NCBI RefSeq assembly: GCF_024868665.1
Contig: NC_079900.1
Coordinates: 24,432,143 to 24,496,142 of the forward strand
Source of the DNA: Triplophysa rosa
Lineage: Eukaryota; Chordata; Actinopteri; Cypriniformes; Nemacheilidae
Reading direction: 5' to 3'
Length of the DNA stretch: 64,000 bases
In this document: one piece after another, positions 10,107 through 20,219 of the stretch
Layout: each line of letters begins with the position of its first letter
Numbering within the stretch: position 1 is the stretch's first letter
The notes under the pieces: model-generated
The model's database searches: none
What the model saw: the letters and a program-made list of their open reading frames with translations, nothing else
What the model was told of the DNA's origin: nothing
Translations under genes and position numbers: made by a program

Positions 10107-12176
10107 TGTTCATCTGTATCGATGCAATTTTCATAACCAACAATCCAATATGTAATGACCAAATTCAGTTCATTTTAACAAAAACATACTATGTAACGTT
10201 ATGTACAGGCAAACCTATTACCCCAGAATGTAAGGATAAGAAAATAAAAACGTTCATTTTCCAATCTGCTTTGCTGTACATTTAGTAGCATCTTCAATAA
10301 GGTATACAGCCACTGAATTAGATCACTAAACATCACTGACTTGATACAGTTAACGTTACTAACTTTACTTTACTTTTACTAACGTTAACCCGCCTTTTAT
10401 GTTTAACATTTAGAAACGTTTAGATATTGCAATAACGTTAACGTTACTTACGGTTACTGCCATAACAGACTTGAACAGACTTTGATTTGAACGACAAGTT
10501 GACTTGTTTTGAGCCAAGGTAAAATGATCTTTCGAGCCCTCAGTGCCAGTTTTGTGACTGAGCACCATTTAGGAATGCTAATATTAGCTTCAAAATTGTA
10601 AACTTAACACAAATGCGCAGCCATACTATATGAAATGTCGTATCATGTAGTATGAAACATTTACCTCAGTCGGTGATCAGGTGGCAAGATGGTGTGTACG
10701 TTGTCGTATCTTACTGCGAAACAACATACCCATATCACCCGCGCGCCCTTCCATCACTGCAGACTGCAGACTCAGAGTGAGTGGAGAAACAAATTCTTGG
10801 GCGGGAAAAGTATTTGGCGGCAAATTTGAATCTGCGTCAACACACGTTTCCCCCCCCCTCTCACACACACACGCCTAAATGTTTTATTTTTAAATAAATA
10901 CATTTTGAGAATAAGTTAGGGTATTATTATTTGTCTTCTTGGGTTGAAATAATGTTGTTACAATTATACTGAACAGATATTCCAACATATCTTTGCCATA
11001 TCTTTAATTATGGTTAAAAGGATCTAAAGTTAAACTATAACTTGTGAATGTAGTCATTCATAATTAACAATGTCCATAGATGCTGCAGCAATATAGCACT
11101 TAATAGTTCAATTAAACAATATTTTTTGTCACAAAATTTAACAAATCATGTTCCCAAAGCATTAAAATAACATGTTGTCCAAATTATTGCACTGTACACA
11201 GTGACAGTATAATCTAAAAGATTGATATACATTAATTATGTAAAGTGAACAGCACATGTGTATGCTGTCAATCGGTGCATAACATGGTTGTGTGTACATT
11301 TGTTAGCAAACTGTTTGTGCTGTACCCAGCATGGAATTGTTACACTGGAGAAATGTCTTTTTGCTATTCACATATGCTCATATGATATTATAATGCCAAT
11401 ATGCAGTGTGGCCTGGCCCTGTGTTAGCTGAGTACTGGTGCATGGCCAGGTACGTGTGAACCATCCATCTTGCCAGGTCAGGTGTGGAATCATCTGGCTT
11501 CAGTAATCCAACTAATTGCATTGACATTGCTACCTGAGTTTTAGAATGTGTCAAGTCTTTTCAAGGGGATAAAGAAACAGATTTTAAGAGGTGAATAGGA
11601 TTCACCAAAACAACACCAGAATCTATATGCATTTGTCAAATAGACATATTTGTGTCAACACCAGGCTGACAAGAATACAAAATATATATGAACTTCTAAA
11701 TGATGTTTGTGACATAACTGACCAATATTAGAGAAATGTTAGATCACAGTGAACTCACACTAGACTAACAGAAAGACAGTTACACACAATGAAATCATTA
11801 GTACAGTGACTGCTTTGTGAGGTTACAATTTTAGCACAATTTTAGCTCACTTTGACCTCGACACATTGTGACCACATCAATGATATCCTGGGAGCTCATG
11901 GTGAGATCAATGTAAAATCAAATAGTTGACTGGGAAAGCCTATGCTTGGATTAGGATCTGTCTCTTCTTATAATGTCAGATAAAAGATATATTCTGCTAA
12001 ACAGATATTCTGCTAATTTATAATCTCTTTAGTGACATTTTATTCATCTTTTTTTGGCATTAGTTTCTTCTTGTTTTTCCTAATAGGTTTCATTACATTT
12101 AATCATAATATACTGTAGCTATAGGCCTATAGTTCACTTCCATGTGGGATGGATATATGTATGACTATCCAGTGGT
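10107..12176. other. No gene recognised
   Basis: Noncoding DNA. Around 10340-10460 the motif TAACGTTA recurs several times in both phases. Overlapping open frames on both strands at 10677-10878 lie in a short higher-GC patch and look like chance frames. The rest is AT-rich. Confidence 0.5.
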
Positions 12177-12378
12177 GCAGAGATGATATGTTTTTAGGCC
12201 AACCCGACACCGGTTCCCTCGAACGAAAGCCTATGGAGTTTTCCCATTGATTTTTGGAAGATTGCAAAAAAATAAGCTCTGTGGTAAACATATGTTTATG
12301 TTTTGGGGCAATGGAACCGGAAGTGCTAAAATGCTAACTCACTTCCACGATTTGCATACAAAAATACGTAATCTCTGC
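12177..12378. mobile_element. Short MITE related to the element at 26455-27172
   Basis: The left end reads TGCAGAGATGATATGTTTTTAGG and the right end, on the other strand, GCAGAGATTACGTATTTTTG. Interior stretches such as TCTGTGGTAAACA and TTCCCATTGATTTTTGGAAG are shared with 26455-27172, which has the same CAGAGAT termini. It is a non-autonomous DNA element about 200 bp long. Confidence 0.55.
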
Positions 12379-12819
12379 AGTACTCTATTTAATGAAACAG
12401 AAGTAGGGACATACTTTTTCAAGTCGTTGCCAATAGCAATGACAAAACAACCAAAGATATATTGTATTAATCTAACCCATAGAAATAATCAAACATTCCA
12501 TGTTCGTCAATGCATATTCTATAACATGCACAAGAATTCATACAGCACATTACATGATAGGATCTTCTACTATTTCATCAAATTATGGCCTTTACAAAGC
12601 AGCATTGCAGAGCAAAATGTGTGAATTATTATTTGATTATAAGCACTAAACAATGCTATTTTAAATGTTGTTTTGATTATAGCAGTATTGCTAATATGGT
12701 ATTAAACAGTCCAACAGTTTAAAAGATAAAAATAAAGAACAAGTGCCTTTTTACAAAGGCAAGTACAAAGACAACTAGCTTCAGGTGTACATTTGTGTTT
12801 TGTTGCTCTTGCAGTACTA

Positions 12820-13328
12820 AAGCTTTTTTCTGACGCAGTTGGTGTTCTACAACACTGGGCTAGTTCGACTTCATCCAGAGTGTGACATCAGAGTACTGCG
12901 AGAGGGATTTTAAAACATACGTATCAGTCACTTCTCAACTCTCTCTCGCGGTAATGTGACGTGTCACGCGGCGATCGGTCTGAGCAGCGCTACCTGAAGC
13001 CAACGAACAATACCAGCACACACAGTACAGCACGTTTTTTCTGTCGCCATCGTTGTTCTAGAAAACTGATGCGCAGGACGGCAACGTGACGGCGTTAATA
13101 ATGTGGAAGTATATGGGCTTAACGTTTTATACTTCCTTTTAACTTTTTTTCTTGCTCGTTTGTGGTTTTTATACCGTTCGCAGGTGCACCGTCGCTTCCT
13201 ACACCATTTTTCGTTAATAGGTTTGTTAAAATATCCTGGTTTTGTTTCTTTGCATACATTTCTAGAGCCTTAAATTGTTATTATAGTTATTTTAAGTGTT
13301 TTATTGCTTACAGTTAGTGTGATGTGAA
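12820..13328 (+). promoter_or_regulatory. Presumed promoter and 5' leader of the zinc-finger/transposase-like gene
   Basis: This stretch has more GC and CpG than its surroundings, including GTGACGTGTCACGCGGCGATCGG near 12957, and carries no other recognisable repeat. A good acceptor (TTTTATTGCTTACAG, AG at 13312-13313) lies 15 bases before the ATG at 13329, so the leader may be spliced. I cannot place a clear donor or a TATA box. Promoter assignment is inference from position. Confidence 0.35.
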
Positions 13329-14057
13329 ATGGAAAACGTCTTTACATGCCGCTGTGGCTTTTCTTTTAAATCTATAAAAGGTTATGTCGATCATCAGGCA
13401 TTTCATAGACATGAGGCTAATAACCAATATCCATGTTGTGTGGCTGACTGCAAACGTGTTTTTTTTAAGTACAATGCTTTAAAAACGCATGTTTATCGAC
13501 ACCACAGAAACCCACGTGTGACTCAATTGGACACCATGCATGGACCGTATACATGTGACAACTCAAATTGTCAGAAACAGTGCACGGATATCAAAGATTT
13601 GCTTACACATCTTAGGTCACATCTTTCTAAACGTGAGATGGTAAACTGTCCATTTGGTAATTGTAGCAAAACTTTTAAGGTACGGTCATCATTTACATCC
13701 CATATTTCCAGGACTCATAAACACACAATAGCAGCGCAAGTGTCCAATACATCTTCTGGAGGGTTGGTGTGTACTGAGCCAGCTTCTGATGTAAATGAAA
13801 TGGATGCAGGTGGAAATGCAACTCCATCTGAAGATTTGCTAGGAGACACTGACATGAGAGCCATGTACACCAAAAATCTGTGTATGTTTTACATGAAACT
13901 GAAGGCAAAACACCTAATTCCTCCATCCACCATACAGATGATTGTTGAAGAAATAAATGGCTTACATGACATTTGCAGTCAGCACACAAAAAACAATTCA
14001 AAGAAATACTTAAAGCAAATACAAATGTATCAGACTCTGATGCAGAAGCAGCTTTGA
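13329..14057 (+). CDS. C2H2 zinc-finger N-terminal part of a transposase-like protein (ORF1)
   Basis: The 242-codon frame starts at ATG 13329, shortly after a splice-acceptor-like site. Four C2H2 fingers can be read: C7/C9/H22/H26 with an unusual CxC spacing, C36/C41/H54/H58, C76/C81/H94/H98 and C107/C112/H125/H130. An acidic, Ser/Thr-rich linker of about 50 residues follows, then a helical stretch (MYTKNLCMFYMKLKAKHL). Such fingers normally bind DNA; in this context they would most simply recognise transposon ends. The frame overlaps the next one by 85 bases in the -1 register, with a slippery heptamer at 13988-13994. The last ~20 codons after that point read as unstructured out-of-frame sequence, so the biological product probably continues into the downstream frame. 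Confidence 0.75.
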   Translation: MENVFTCRCGFSFKSIKGYVDHQAFHRHEANNQYPCCVADCKRVFFKYNALKTHVYRHHRNPRVTQLDTMHGPYTCDNSNCQKQCTDIKDLLTHLRSHLSKREMVNCPFGNCSKTFKVRSSFTSHISRTHKHTIAAQVSNTSSGGLVCTEPASDVNEMDAGGNATPSEDLLGDTDMRAMYTKNLCMFYMKLKAKHLIPPSTIQMIVEEINGLHDICSQHTKNNSKKYLKQIQMYQTLMQKQL

Positions 14058-15679
14058 ATGGTTTGACAGCTTTGCATTCTTCATGCAGCATTCCTCTTTC
14101 AACAGATTATTGCAGAAAGCAGTTTTTCCACAAAAATTTCTCTTATGTGCAACCACAAGCCATTCATCTAGGATCAGACGGTAATAGAAAAGAAAGGTAT
14201 GTACAGTACATCCCTCTCAAAGAAACTTTAAAAGCTCTATTAAATGATCCTGTGGTGTGGCAGCAATGTGTGAAGACTCAAAATGCCGCTCCTACTGGTG
14301 TGTTAACTGATGTGTGTGATGGATCTGTATTCAAAACCAATGATTTGTGTATGCAGTCAGGTATGAGTTTGAAGCTTATTCTGTACCAGGATTCTTTTGA
14401 GGTAGTCAACCCTCTTGGCTCAGCAAAGAAAAAGCACAAGATTGTGGGAGTGTACTTTACACTTGCCAACTTTGAGCCATTCTGTCGGTCAAGTGTTGAT
14501 CACCTTCAGCTTTTGCTTTTGTGCACAGAGCAAGATATGAAATACTTAGGTCAAGAGAAATTGTTTTCAAGAATGCTGTCGGACATGAGAGATTTAGAAG
14601 ACAATGGTCTAGTCACTTGTTCAAGTCACACTGTATATGCAACTGCCTTGTGCATCGTTGGAGACAATTTGGGACAGCACTGTATTGGTTGTTATGTTGA
14701 AAATTTCAGCACTTCCTCTCACTTCTGTAGATTTTGCTTGGTACCCAGAGAGGAAATTGATAATGTAAATGTCAGTTTTCCAGTGAGAACAGTTGAAAAC
14801 TACAAAGAGGTAGTGCAGCTACTGAAAGACAGTAACGAAAAAACTGTAAATGGAGTGAAGTTTGACTCACTTTTCAATGGCCTTAAGTATTTTCATGTGT
14901 GTCAGCCAGGGCTTCCACCATGTATAGGCCATGACTTATTTGAAGGAGTAGTTGCCTATGATCTTTACATTTACCTACAGCACTTCATAAAAGTGAAGAA
15001 ATGGATGACTTACCAGCAACTCAACCGGCGAATCGGACAGTTCAGGTACCTCGGATCAGATGCTAGCTCGGTTCCTTCAGAAGTCAGTGAACGTGGAAAT
15101 AAAATTGGTGGGCAGGCTGTCCAGAATTGGTGTTTGCTGAGACTCCTTCCCATCATTATTGGTGACAAAATTGCAGACATTCAGGACCCGGTATGGCAGC
15201 TAGTGATAATGCTGAAGGAAGTAGTTGAGCTAGTCTGTTCCCCCATAATATCTGCTGCCCAAGTTAGCTTTCTTCAGGTCCACATTCAAGAGTATCTTGA
15301 AACAAGGAAGCATCTGTTTCCCTCTGACAAATTGAAACCAAAGCATCACTACCTCCTCCACTACCCATCACTGACATTGAGGCTTGGCCCACTTGTTCAC
15401 TTATGGACATTGAGGTTTGAAAGCAAACACTCATATTTCAAGCGATGTGTGAGGAGGACACAAAACTTCACAAATGTTTGCAAGAGTCTTGCGAACAGTC
15501 ACCAGTTACTTCAATCCTACATGAACTCCAACTCCTTGTTTCCTCCAGTTCTGCAAGTTAAAGACTCCTCCCCTTACCATGCTGAACTGTATAGCAATAA
15601 GGTACGCAGTGCTGTTGAGACAGGCTTGGTCAAACCTGACTTTGTGTCCACAGAAATGAACTTCAGGGGAACTCTTTAA
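13973..15679 (+). CDS. DDE transposase-like protein, CACTA/EnSpm (CMC) type (ORF2)
   Basis: This 568-codon frame has no ATG near its beginning; it opens at TTG 13973, so it is probably reached from ORF1 by frameshift. Numbering from 13973, candidate catalytic blocks are YQDSFEVVNPLG (D140), IVGDNLGQH (D231) and IGHDLFEGVVAYD (E324). A His/Cys cluster, HFCRFC (250-255), lies between the second and third. LKPKHHYLLHYP and LRFESKHSYFK follow near the C-terminus. The order of D, D, an inserted Cys/His knuckle and an HDxxEG block resembles metazoan relatives of CACTA-like transposases. The stop at 15677-15679 is probably premature, because the same frame stays open to 15916. Active-site assignments come from recalled family patterns, not an alignment. 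Confidence 0.65.
   Translation: MQSAHKKQFKEILKANTNVSDSDAEAALNGLTALHSSCSIPLSTDYCRKQFFHKNFSYVQPQAIHLGSDGNRKERYVQYIPLKETLKALLNDPVVWQQCVKTQNAAPTGVLTDVCDGSVFKTNDLCMQSGMSLKLILYQDSFEVVNPLGSAKKKHKIVGVYFTLANFEPFCRSSVDHLQLLLLCTEQDMKYLGQEKLFSRMLSDMRDLEDNGLVTCSSHTVYATALCIVGDNLGQHCIGCYVENFSTSSHFCRFCLVPREEIDNVNVSFPVRTVENYKEVVQLLKDSNEKTVNGVKFDSLFNGLKYFHVCQPGLPPCIGHDLFEGVVAYDLYIYLQHFIKVKKWMTYQQLNRRIGQFRYLGSDASSVPSEVSERGNKIGGQAVQNWCLLRLLPIIIGDKIADIQDPVWQLVIMLKEVVELVCSPIISAAQVSFLQVHIQEYLETRKHLFPSDKLKPKHHYLLHYPSLTLRLGPLVHLWTLRFESKHSYFKRCVRRTQNFTNVCKSLANSHQLLQSYMNSNSLFPPVLQVKDSSPYHAELYSNKVRSAVETGLVKPDFVSTEMNFRGTL
13988..13994 (+). promoter_or_regulatory. Candidate -1 frameshift heptamer A_AAA_AAC
   Basis: In the frame of the zinc-finger ORF the codons are ACA AAA AAC, so A_AAA_AAC lies in the register required for -1 slippage. 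After a -1 shift the next codon begins at 13994 (CAA) and enters the frame that stays open to 15679. No convincing pseudoknot or strong hairpin lies 5-9 bases downstream; a weak stem (14041-14049 with 14069-14076) is too far away. A one-base deletion in the A-run is an equally good explanation. Confidence 0.35.
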
Positions 15680-15954
15680 AAAAAGGGGTTCTTTCTATGC
15701 CTTAACAATGATGAGTCTCTGAAATTTGGACAGATTGAGCTTGTTCTGATGAAAGAAAACAAAGACGTGTATTTACTTGTGACGCCACACTCATCATCCT
15801 ACATGCCAGAGTATGGGCTCCATAAAATTGGAGAAGCTGCAAGGGATATGGTTTGCATTAATGCTGATCAGTGTCTCGATTTTATCCACTACCAGCATAC
15901 AGTTTGTTTGCAATGAAAGTAGTATCCCTGAAGCATGATGTTTTAGACCTGTAG
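15680..15954 (+). pseudogene. C-terminal remainder of the transposase-like protein beyond a premature stop
   Basis: After TAA at 15677-15679 the same frame continues with coherent protein-like sequence (KKGFFLCLNNDESL, then IELVLMKENKDVYLLV) and stops at TGA 15914-15916. A -1 register change near 15875-15885 gives a further coherent stretch (LPAYSLFAMKVVSLKHD) ending at TAG 15952-15954. The frame shift and the in-frame nonsense codon both suggest decay of the last ~90 codons. An alternative, less likely view is that the shorter protein is the real product. Confidence 0.55.
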
Positions 15955-16187
15955 TTGTTTCATTTTCAATAATCATTTATTTCTCCTTTTAGCCATGGAT
16001 GACATAGCCACTCTTATTAAAGAAGCATTACCAACGTGCAGCACACCAGATACACTGCAACCCATTTTGGATGCCCTCCAAAACCTTGGGGTGGAAACAG
16101 TTGAAGATATGAAGCTTGTTCAGTTGGACGACCTTGCAGGAGTGCTCAAAACAATTCAAGCAAGGAAGCTTCTTGCACATGTAAACA

Positions 16188-16566
16188 GTAAGTAAAGCCT
16201 AATATGTAATATGTCAGATTGATGATGTTGACACTAGTGGCATTTGGGTCTACCATGGGATTGGAATGAAACCATTTCACCTACTAATCATAGCTCTTGA
16301 TAGCTCTGTAATGACTTACAGAATGTGTCAGCTAGTCACGAGGTTTAGGCTATTTTTTTTACCTTTAAATGAAATTTTAATTATATTGTTGTAAATATTG
16401 ATACAGAAGGCTTGTATTTGGAAAATTAAAAACAGATGTAAAAATACTGTACTCGTTTCACAATTTGTACAAAGTTTCTATTTAAACAGTCAAAAGTTAA
16501 TCTCTTAAAGATTGTAATCAATCTTTTTAACAAAATGTGTCTCTGTGCATTAAGGAGTCTTCACAG
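16188..16566 (+). other. Intron 1 of the SAM-like gene
   Basis: GT-AG intron of 379 bases, phase 1, from GTAAGT to TCTTCACAG. It is AT-rich and contains no recognised repeat. Confidence 0.6.
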
Positions 16567-17944
16567 CTTTAAGCCACTCAAACATGGAGGAAGATTTCCC
16601 AGTCTCACCCCAAACTTTTGCAACACCACCTCGGTTCAGTACAAGCCCAGGCTCAAGCCTGCCTGTTACTTCACAATGCTCATTTTCAACACCAACCTCC
16701 TCTCAGTCTGATACTGAAAGCACAAGTTCTGCTACACAATTGAGCAGTGACTGGCACTACAATTTTAAAATCCCTTGGAACATGCTGCCAGCTGTTTTGA
16801 GGAAGAAATTGGATAAGCAGGAGCGACCAACAGCCAGGGAAAGGAGAGAAATGATTCGCATAATTTCAGGCGAAATCCTTGCCATTTGTAAAAAACCATC
16901 AAAGAAGCACCTCGATCAAATTGCACGAAACATGGTCCTACAAAGTCTTTGAAAGACATGATAGAAGATGAAGTGGTTGGAAGTGGTCATGATTCCATAA
17001 CAAAACAACTTCAGTGCAGAGTTGACAACTACAAGCGAAATGAAATTCTGAAAAAACGCAACAGTACTCCAGCAAATGACACAAGCACTGATCCTGAAAA
17101 TAAGAAGAAACGGTTAGACTCTTATGGCTGTATTGTGTATGAGTCTGTGCCTGTGAATATGGATGCACAAATGAAGAAAAAAAAGAGATGCAAGAAATGT
17201 TCAAGGAAAATGACAGGAATGAAAAATGTATAAATTCGTTAATCTCTGATACCTTTGTGTCTCAGAGAAGTGACATAACGTCTGGTAAGGACATGCAGGT
17301 CCTTAAAGAAGAATGGCCCTGCCTTTTCTCATTTGTTGGCATGAAGAAACACTTCAAACTTTTAACTGGTGTGCACATAAATGAGGCATTTGATGAGGTC
17401 ATGACAACTAAACTTGCAAGAGTTCTTGACTACTTTCAGTCTCTTCCAGTTGAGAAGTCAGCCATAGCTGCAAAAGACAGATCTGAAATCCAAGCGAGTG
17501 GTGGACCCTCTGGGGCAGTGTTGATGCTGCTCTCATACTTCAAAGAAGATCAGACAAAAATGTTTCACATAGTTGACAATACATGCATTGCAGATGAGGT
17601 TGAGACTGAACACCTGCCACCCACACCATGCATTATTGTATGTGGTAAGTGAGCGGCAACAGAGTTTGTGTGCCCTACATGCCATAGCCACGTAAAGTAA
17701 TGGATTTGCCTTTGACTTTTTTCACAGGAACAAGTCCAATATCTGCTGCAGCTTTCATGGTGGCAGCAGACCAGGAGGTGATAATTGACCATTTGATGAG
17801 CTTCAGTGATGCACTGGTCAGCTGGGTTCATCTGTTACTACAGTTTCAACATGCACTACCCTGTGGAACTCGGGGCTACGCTGGAGTTTCTTCAAAGGTA
17901 AATGTGCCCTAATTCTCTTCAGATTGGGAATGTTTTTGAGTATT

Positions 17945-18447
17945 TAAAGTGTTAGTTCACCCAAAAATGAGAATTCTGTCATTAATTACTCACCCTCATG
18001 GTGTTCCAGGCCCATAAGGCCTTCGTTCATCTTGGGAACACAAATTCTTTCTGAACCATCCGTAGGCAGCAACATCATTTCAACTTTCAAGGCCCAAAAT
18101 GGTAGTAACGACATTGTTAAAATAGTCCATGTGACAACAGTGGTTCAACCTTAATGTTCTGAAGCGAAGAGAATACTTTTTGTGCACAAAAACAAGTAAG
18201 GGAGAATGAACAGGCAGCCGCTTTGCGTCAGGTCCTGATCACACTGTCGGGGCTTATTTCTGCGATTATTTTAACAATGTTGTTACTACTACCTTTCTTG
18301 GCCTAGAAAGTAGCTATATCTTGCTGCATATGGATGGTTTAAAATGCTCTCGGATTTCATAAAAAAAAGTCCTTACGGGTTTGAAATGAAGTGAGGGTGA
18401 GTAATCAATGAAAGGATTTTTCATTTTTGGGTAAACTAATTCTTTAA
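17945..18447. mobile_element. MITE in intron 3 of the SAM-like gene
   Basis: Ends are inverted: TAAAGTGTTAGTTCACCCAA at the left and TTAAAGAATTAGTTTACCCA from the right end on the other strand, both continuing AAAATGA. Interior features such as GTCATTAATTACTCACCCTC and its inverted counterpart mark a very common cyprinid MITE family. It lies within the 656-base intron 17898-18553, so it does not interrupt coding sequence. Confidence 0.75.
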
Positions 18448-18730
18448 GCAAGATTCTTGTGTTTGAATCTGAACTTAATATTATTTTACTGTGAGTTTAT
18501 ATTTTGTTGATATAAAACAGTGTTTGTATTTTGTACTACTCCTTTATCAACAGGTGCATATTTAAGATCAATCCGGACAAGGGCTCTAAAGTTGAGCGTC
18601 TCGAAAAAAAGAAGAGCAATGTAGTCAACCCAAAAGTGCTGACCCTCATTAACCACATTTCTGAGAATGAATGGAGTGCTTAATTGGTAAGTTGTTTATT
18701 GTCACTTTGCGCATGTTTTACTTTATAAAA

Positions 18731-18820
18731 CATACATAGTACATGCATTTAAAAACATACATAGTACATGCATTTAAAAACATACATAGTACATGCATTT
18801 AAAAAACATACATAGTACAT
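18731..18820. repeat. 25-bp minisatellite, about four copies
   Basis: Units starting CATACATAGTACATGCATTT occur at 18731, 18756, 18781 and 18807 (periods 25, 25 and 26). The last unit is cut by the hAT-type element at 18821. Confidence 0.9.
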
Positions 18821-19200
18821 TAGGGATGTAACGATTGACGGTGAGCCGGTTGAAAATCGATTATAATGTGTGACAATTCAAACCTAAACGCTGATATTTC
18901 TTCAATGCAAAAAAATCCAAGAAAAGCACAGACAGTATTAGTTTGTTTATATTAAAGAAACTTTTTCTATTATTAATTTGTTTTAAAATTGCAGTTTAGT
19001 TTTGTTATTTGAAATGAAACATAATTTTATTATACAAAGAAACGTGAAGCATTTAAGAAATAATGCAAGGGAAGTTGGTCATTTCTAATTTGTTTCAAGT
19101 CATTTTGTAAAAATAAATTGTGAATAAATCGTGAATAAATCGTATCGTGACATCTGAATCGTGAATCGCATCGCGAGCTGAGTGAATCGTTACATCCCTA
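18821..19200. mobile_element. hAT-type MITE inserted in the 25-bp array
   Basis: Perfect 16-bp inverted ends: TAGGGATGTAACGATT at the left, and AATCGTTACATCCCTA at the right. Both flanks are TAGTACAT (18813-18820 and 19201-19208), an 8-bp direct repeat expected for hAT insertion. The same octamer is part of the adjacent tandem unit, which weakens it as proof of duplication. The interior has the GAATCGTGAATCGCATCGCGA pattern common in fish hAT MITEs. Confidence 0.75.
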
Positions 19201-19393
19201 TAGTACATACATTTAACATGATCATGCCCCTGCAACACTAAAATAACCACCAACTGCTATATCAAGTTAAAACAGACATTATTAAGGGGGAAATGGCATA
19301 CATTAATAGACAATAATACATTTATTAAACTTGGTAATCATCTTGGTAAGTTGAATGCAGCTCTTAACATCTGTCAACAAATATGTTTTCTAG

Positions 19394-19780
19394 GTCCAAG
19401 GAGGGAACCACAGTTGGCCTGTTTAAGCCAAAGTTCAAGATCCCAGATGTTTTTACAGTTAGTAACTGCACTTTTGATACTTATTTTTTTTTAGGGCAGG
19501 TTGTAATATTAGATGAATGATGAATGTTGTTTTGTTTTTAAGTTTTTGTTTTATTAATGCTGTCAAATCGTTAAAATTTAAGTTTTTGTTTACATAATGT
19601 GTGTGGTTTGACGGCTAGTTTTTATTGAAGCAAATTTAAAGTTAAATTGTGTAATGTATATGTTGACGTAAACAACTTCTGTTTATAAACTTTCTGTTTA
19701 TGTTCAATGTAAACACGGCTTTTGATATTAGCTCAATGCCTGTTTTTATGTTGAATAAAAAAGTTTTGAATTGTGTCATT
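19394..19780 (+). other. Possible 3'-UTR exon and poly(A) signal of the SAM-like gene
   Basis: A donor-like GTAAGT sits four bases after the stop at 18681-18683, and an acceptor-like TTTTCTAG precedes about 19394, so the 3' UTR may be spliced across the minisatellite and hAT MITE. AATAAA occurs at 19754-19759. This is the only good polyadenylation signal I found between the stop and the CACTG terminus at 20470. Confidence 0.35.
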
Positions 19781-20219
19781 TGTTTTGTTTGTGGATATTG
19801 TAGACATTGAAGTCATTGAAAAAATATGGACCACAAAACCTAAGTTAAGAACTTTTGTTTATGTCAGGCATTTTTTTTACCAGGACATAGTTAAACAAGA
19901 ACACACACACATTTTAATTTGTACAGTAATAATAATTTATATAAATATCAATAGTAATAACAAAAACAACAACAATAGTAATAAAAAGCAGTGATACAGG
20001 GCCAAGCCTGCCGCAAGTGCAACTCTGGCAAAACATAAAAGACATAAATAGATGTTCATAATAGATGTGGTTAGGAAATTAAAGAGAATAAAACTGACAA
20101 ATAATCTTCAAAGTGAGCATTTACTGTGTGTACAAATATTATAATTTGACCCTAAAAACCTCACTTAATATGGAAACCCATTGGCTGAATTCATTTCTGT
20201 TAATACATTTTCATATTTC

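Larger units (their letters stand above)
15995..18683 (+). pseudogene. Spliced gene for a SAM-like (SAMD3-like) protein, frames disrupted
   Basis: Four exons can be placed: 15995-16187 (acceptor before 15993, donor GTAAGT), 16567-17644 (acceptor TCTTCACAG, donor GTAAGT), 17728-17897 (acceptor TTTTTTCACAG, donor GTAAAT) and 18554-18683, ending in TAA. Phases match at all three junctions. Exon 1 encodes a ~64-residue SAM-like helical domain (LGVETVEDMKLV, DDLAGVLK). Exon 2 starts Ser/Thr-rich, then has WNMLPAVLRKKLDKQERPT and a basic helix. The remainder resembles the long C-terminal region of fish proteins annotated as SAMD3-like. Frame breaks lie near 16940, at the A8 run 17177-17184, and near 17820. 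Intact splice signals with broken frames suggest recent decay, or assembly indels. It lies 41 bases after the transposase-like gene on the same strand. Confidence 0.65.

Noticed and set aside
10340..10460. TAACGTTA-rich stretch considered as telomere-like repeat
   Set aside because: Irregular spacing and not TTAGGG; a local low-complexity motif only.
10677..10878. Exactly overlapping open frames on both strands
   Set aside because: A short GC-richer patch without splice sites or motifs; likely chance.
12247..12624. 125-codon + frame
   Set aside because: The first third is MITE sequence and the rest is AT-rich with no coding pattern.
14041..14076. Stem TGCAGAAGC/GCTTTGCA as frameshift stimulator
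   Set aside because: It starts about 46 bases after the slippery heptamer, well beyond the usual 5-9 base spacer, and is weak.
13693..14091. 132-codon - strand frame
   Set aside because: Antisense shadow of the zinc-finger/transposase-like gene.
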